Under the pieces are notes generated by a model, which was not told the origin of the DNA, ran no database searches, and was given only the letters and a program-made list of their open reading frames with translations. Positions 61,336-64,000 of a stretch of 64,000 nucleotides of DNA are shown piece by piece. The position numbers and the translations under genes were made by a program. Where the stretch lies: NCBI RefSeq assembly GCF_019733355.1, contig NZ_JAIHLQ010000012.1, forward strand, positions 1 to 64,000, in the 5' to 3' direction. This DNA comes from Pseudomonas baetica. Its GTDB lineage: Bacteria > Pseudomonadota > Gammaproteobacteria > Pseudomonadales > Pseudomonadaceae. Numbering within the stretch: the first letter of the stretch is position 1; every line of letters begins with the position of its first letter.

Positions 61336-61349
61336 GGATAGCGCTATCC
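61336..61349. promoter_or_regulatory. Perfect 14-bp palindrome upstream of pqqA
   Basis: GGATAGCGCTATCC is a perfect palindrome 30 bases before the pqqA ATG. With no loop it is a better DNA dyad (operator) candidate than an RNA hairpin. It lies in the 163-base pqqF-pqqA gap, where a separate pqqA promoter is expected. I see no consensus promoter. Confidence 0.4.
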
Positions 61350-61379
61350 CACCCGCCCTTTTATTGAAGGAGTCACCTG

Positions 61380-61454
61380 ATGTCCTGGACAAAACCGGCT
61401 TACACCGACCTGCGTATCGGCTTCGAAGTCACCATGTATTTCGCCAGCCGCTGA
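61380..61454 (+). CDS. pqqA: PqqA, precursor peptide of pyrroloquinoline quinone
   Basis: The 24-residue ribosomally made precursor of the cofactor PQQ. The conserved Glu16 and Tyr20 ([10 protein letters not shown]) are the two residues that PqqE crosslinks and that become the PQQ skeleton. A GGAG-type site (GAAGGAG) precedes the ATG at 61380. A strong hairpin follows, which could raise pqqA expression relative to pqqB. Confidence 0.97.
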
Positions 61455-61480
61455 GTTCTGCCTCGTCAGAATTGCAGTGC

Positions 61481-61511
61481 AACGCCTCGGCTCGCCGAGG
61501 CGTTTTATTTT
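61481..61511 (+). terminator. Hairpin between pqqA and pqqB
   Basis: AACGCCTCGGC-TCG-CCGAGGCGTTTTATTTT is a strong hairpin with a T-rich tail lying 27 bases after pqqA and 25 before pqqB. It should terminate part of the transcript, giving more pqqA than downstream mRNA, as is reported for such pqq operons. Confidence 0.88.
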
Positions 61512-61535
61512 CAGCGTTGAAATGATGGAGCGTTC

Positions 61536-62447
61536 ATGTTCGTCCAGATTCTGGGTTCGGCCGCCGGTGGCGGTTTTCCGCAGTGGAACTGCAACTGCGT
61601 CAACTGTGCAGGCTTTCGCGACGGCAGCCTGAATGCCAAGGCTCGCACCCAATCGTCCATCGCTATTTCCGATGACGGTGTGAACTGGGTGTTGTGCAAC
61701 GCCTCGCCGGACATCCGCGCCCAGTTGCAGAGCTTCGCCCCGATGCAACCGGGCCGTGCGCTGCGCGACACCGGGATCAGCGCGATCATCCTGATGGACA
61801 GCCAGATCGACCACACCACCGGCCTGCTCAGCCTGCGCGAAGGCTGCCCGCATCAGGTCTGGTGCACGGACATGGTTCACGAAGACCTGAGCACCGGTTT
61901 TCCGTTGTTCACCATGCTCACCCACTGGAACGGTGGACTGGACTGGAACCGTATCGAACTCGATCAAAGCTTCACCGTCGCCGCGTGCCCGAACCTGCGC
62001 TTCACCCCGCTGCCATTGCGCAGCGCCGCACCGCCCTACTCGCCGCATCGTTTCGACCCGCACCCGGGCGACAACATCGGCCTGATCGTCGAAGACCTGA
62101 AGACTGGCGGCAAACTGTTCTATGCCCCGGGTCTGGGCAAGGTTGACGCGCCGTTGCTCGAGATCATGGCGGGCAGCGATTGCCTGCTGGTCGACGGCAC
62201 AATGTGGGACGACGATGAAATGCAGCGCCGTGGCGTCGGCACCCGCACCGGTCGCGAGATGGGCCATCTGGCGCAGAACGGCCCTGGCGGCATGCTCGAA
62301 GTGCTGGAACAGCTTCCCGAGCAACGCAAGGTGCTTATCCACATCAACAACACCAACCCGATTCTCGACGAGGATTCGCCGGAGCGCGCGGAACTGGCGC
62401 GGCGTGATGTTGAAGTGGCGTTCGATGGCATGAGTATTGTGCTGTAA
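61536..62447 (+). CDS. pqqB: PqqB, metallo-beta-lactamase-fold protein of PQQ synthesis
   Basis: PqqB is a metal-dependent hydroxylase-type protein with a metallo-beta-lactamase fold that acts on intermediates between PqqE and PqqC. The 303-residue product begins [19 protein letters not shown], with the family's CNCVNC cysteine cluster (about residues 19-24) and a later metal-ligand region around [11 protein letters not shown] (about 87-97). It follows the pqqA hairpin. Confidence 0.96.
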   Translation: MFVQILGSAAGGGFPQWNCNCVNCAGFRDGSLNAKARTQSSIAISDDGVNWVLCNASPDIRAQLQSFAPMQPGRALRDTGISAIILMDSQIDHTTGLLSLREGCPHQVWCTDMVHEDLSTGFPLFTMLTHWNGGLDWNRIELDQSFTVAACPNLRFTPLPLRSAAPPYSPHRFDPHPGDNIGLIVEDLKTGGKLFYAPGLGKVDAPLLEIMAGSDCLLVDGTMWDDDEMQRRGVGTRTGREMGHLAQNGPGGMLEVLEQLPEQRKVLIHINNTNPILDEDSPERAELARRDVEVAFDGMSIVL

Positions 62448-62461
62448 GCCTTTGAGACCCC

Positions 62462-62529
62462 CTTCGCGAGCAGGCTCGCTCCCACATTGGAATGCGATCA
62501 ACCTGTGGGAGCGAGCCTGCTCGCGAAGA
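62462..62529. repeat. REP doublet inside the pqq operon
   Basis: CTTCGCGAGCAGGCTCGCTCCCACA (62462-62486) and TGTGGGAGCGAGCCTGCTCGCGAAG (62504-62528) form a perfect inverted pair with 17 bases between. The pair is within the pqqB-pqqC gap of a single transcription unit. It may act as an RNA stabiliser or attenuator. Confidence 0.9.
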
Positions 62530-62579
62530 GGCCAGTGCAAACAAAAGAGATTTCTAGGGTTGTTCCCCGGAGAACCGCA

Positions 62580-63332
62580 ATGACCGACACCCCGCTGTCC
62601 AAAGCCGAATTCGAAGCCGCCCTGCGCGCCAAAGGCGCCTACTACCACATCCATCACCCGTATCACGTGGCGATGTACCAGGGCCGCGCCACCCGCGAAC
62701 AGATTCAGGGCTGGGTCGCCAACCGCTTCTACTATCAGGTGAACATCCCCCTGAAGGACGCAGCGATCCTCGCCAATTGCCCGGATCGCGAAATCCGCCG
62801 CGAGTGGATTCAGCGCCTGCTCGACCACGACGGCGCCCCCGGTGAAGACGGTGGTATCGAAGCGTGGTTGCGCTTGGGCCAAGCCGTCGGCCTCGATCCG
62901 GATCAATTGCGTTCTCAGGAACTGGTATTGCCCGGCGTGCGCTTCGCCGTCGACGCCTACGTCAACTTCGCCCGCCGCGCCAGTTGGCAGGAAGCTGCCA
63001 GCAGTTCACTGACCGAACTGTTCGCGCCGCAGATCCACCAGTCACGCCTCGACAGTTGGCCGCAACATTACCCGTGGATCGATCCCGCCGGTTACGAATA
63101 TTTCCGCACCCGCCTCGGCCAAGCGCGCCGGGATGTCGAGCATGGCCTGGCGATCACCCTTGAGCACTACAAGACTCGCGAAGGTCAGGAGCGCATGCTG
63201 GAAATTCTCCAGTTCAAACTGGACATTCTTTGGAGCATGCTCGATGCCATGAGCATGGCTTACGAACTGAACCGCCCGCCCTATCACAGCGTGACCGAGC
63301 AACGGGTCTGGCATAAAGGAATCACCTTATGA
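62580..63332 (+). CDS. pqqC: Pyrroloquinoline-quinone synthase PqqC
   Basis: PqqC catalyses the final ring closure and eight-electron oxidation to PQQ without a metal or flavin. The 250-residue helical protein shows the conserved [14 protein letters not shown] (about residues 22-35) and [17 protein letters not shown]. The start at 62580 ([11 protein letters not shown]) was chosen because the upstream frame runs through a REP sequence. The 132-base gap after pqqB is unusually large for this operon. The end overlaps pqqD by four bases. Confidence 0.96.
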   Translation: MTDTPLSKAEFEAALRAKGAYYHIHHPYHVAMYQGRATREQIQGWVANRFYYQVNIPLKDAAILANCPDREIRREWIQRLLDHDGAPGEDGGIEAWLRLGQAVGLDPDQLRSQELVLPGVRFAVDAYVNFARRASWQEAASSSLTELFAPQIHQSRLDSWPQHYPWIDPAGYEYFRTRLGQARRDVEHGLAITLEHYKTREGQERMLEILQFKLDILWSMLDAMSMAYELNRPPYHSVTEQRVWHKGITL

Positions 63333-63604
63333 GTTTCGACCGCAGCAAGATCCCGACCTGGCGCCCCGGCTACCGTTTCCAGTACGAGCCGGCGCAAAAG
63401 GGCCACGTGCTGCTGTACCCCGAAGGCATGATCAAACTCAACGACAGCGCTGCGCTGATCGGCGGTCTGATCGACGGTGAGCGCGATGTTGCAGCGATCA
63501 TCGGCGAACTCGACAAGCAGTTCCCCGGCGTGCCCGAACTCGGTGACGACATCGAGCAATTCATGGAGGTTGCCCGTGCGCAGCACTGGATCGAACTTGC
63601 CTGA
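63329..63604 (+). CDS. pqqD: PqqD, PqqA-binding chaperone
   Basis: PqqD is a small protein of the RiPP recognition element type that binds PqqA and presents it to PqqE. The 91-residue product begins [20 protein letters not shown] and contains the typical [15 protein letters not shown] segment (about residues 30-44). It overlaps pqqC by four bases and pqqE by 29. Confidence 0.95.
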   Translation: MSFDRSKIPTWRPGYRFQYEPAQKGHVLLYPEGMIKLNDSAALIGGLIDGERDVAAIIGELDKQFPGVPELGDDIEQFMEVARAQHWIELA

Positions 63605-64000
63605 TTCATCGGTGCAAGTACCGCCCAAGCCAGAGATCGGCCTGCCGCTGTGGCTGCTCGCCGAGCTGACCTACCGCTGTCCGCTGCAATGCCCGTACTG
63701 CTCCAATCCGCTGGATTTCGCCGAGCAGGGCAAAGAGTTGAGCACCGAGCAGTGGATCAAGGTGTTCCGCGAGGCGCGGGAAATGGGCGCGGCGCAGTTG
63801 GGTTTTTCCGGTGGCGAACCGCTGGTGCGCCAGGATCTCGCCGAGCTGATCGGCGAGGCACGCAAGCTTGGGTTCTACACCAACCTGATCACCTCGGGCA
63901 TTGGGCTCACCGAGCAGAAAATCAGCGACTTCAAGAAGGCTGGCCTCGATCACATCCAGATCAGTTTTCAGGCCAGCGACGAGCAGGTGAACAACCTGCT
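63576..64000 (+). CDS. pqqE: PqqE, radical SAM enzyme (5' part; runs off the window)
   Basis: PqqE is the radical SAM protein that crosslinks Glu and Tyr of PqqA. Only the first 141 codons are here. The [4Fe-4S] motif CPLQCPYC (CxxxCxxC, about residues 41-48) and the GGEPLVRQD block confirm the family. The start is a GTG at 63576 inside pqqD, with GGAGG at 63564-63568 just upstream. The usual conserved region ([14 protein letters not shown]) begins about residue 28. The frame is open to the right edge. Confidence 0.92.
   Translation, partial: MRSTGSNLPDSSVQVPPKPEIGLPLWLLAELTYRCPLQCPYCSNPLDFAEQGKELSTEQWIKVFREAREMGAAQLGFSGGEPLVRQDLAELIGEARKLGFYTNLITSGIGLTEQKISDFKKAGLDHIQISFQASDEQVNNL

Noticed and set aside
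61344..62906. A 520-codon minus-strand frame across pqqA, pqqB and the REP pair
   Set aside because: Antisense to the pqq genes and passes straight through a REP sequence.

Overview
The window is chromosomal backbone from a Pseudomonas of the P. fluorescens/P. putida lineage. The evidence is the gene content and order (lptD-surA-pdxA-rsmA-apaGH; rpsU-dnaG-rpoD followed by an RmcA-type sensor; rpe-gph-trpE / trpGDC with estA between them; vfr beside an OsmC gene; davBA next to pqqFABCDE), the GC-rich coding style, and many copies of the GTGGGAGCG...GCTCGCGAAG type of Pseudomonas REP palindrome in the gaps. Nothing resembling a phage, plasmid, CRISPR array or large island is present. The only mobile DNA is the right end of an IS3-family element at the left edge.

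Layout. 1-129: IS3-family right end. 0.1-7.4 kb: argC (-), hemJ, a nitronate monooxygenase, a DUF805 protein, an SDR, a HIT protein, coq7, an OsmC protein (-) and vfr. 7.4-16.2 kb: a lipoate ligase-like gene, trpGDC (-), the autotransporter esterase estA (+), then trpE, gph and rpe (-). 16.3-25.5 kb (-): an iron alcohol dehydrogenase, a four-gene polyamine-type ABC importer, and a response regulator/sensor kinase pair whose kinase carries a periplasmic binding domain. 25.6-36.9 kb: a DUF3530 protein, djlA-murU-amgK (-; co-chaperone and cell-wall recycling), divergent from lptD-surA-pdxA-rsmA-apaG-apaH and glpE. 37.2-42.1 kb: the prkA-yeaH-spoVR stress operon. 42.2-46.0 kb: cca, folK/folB (-), plsY, tsaD (-). 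46.2-54.8 kb: rpsU, dnaG, rpoD, an rmcA-like c-di-GMP sensor and a CAU tRNA. 54.8-58.8 kb: a strongly structured non-coding stretch, a frameshifted small gene, an Lrp-type regulator and the lysine-catabolic pair davBA. 58.8-64.0 kb: pqqF, pqqA, pqqB, pqqC, pqqD and the start of pqqE, which runs off the window.

Most is housekeeping. The signals worth most attention are regulatory. (i) There are twin tryptophan leader peptides ending in an identical ARWRWRA tail, one in front of trpGDC and one embedded in the 3' end of gph in front of trpE. (ii) About 300 nt with at least six successive hairpins, one with a 13-bp stem, precedes a small gene that is knocked out of frame at a run of six C. (iii) A near-perfect 15-bp inverted repeat brackets the osmC-vfr divergent promoter region. 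(iv) The tRNA promoter -10 overlaps the stop codon of the rmcA-like gene. (v) REP pairs lie in many gaps, including one inside the pqq operon.

All functional calls rest on reading the translated sequences and on recalled family knowledge. No database search or RNA folding was run.
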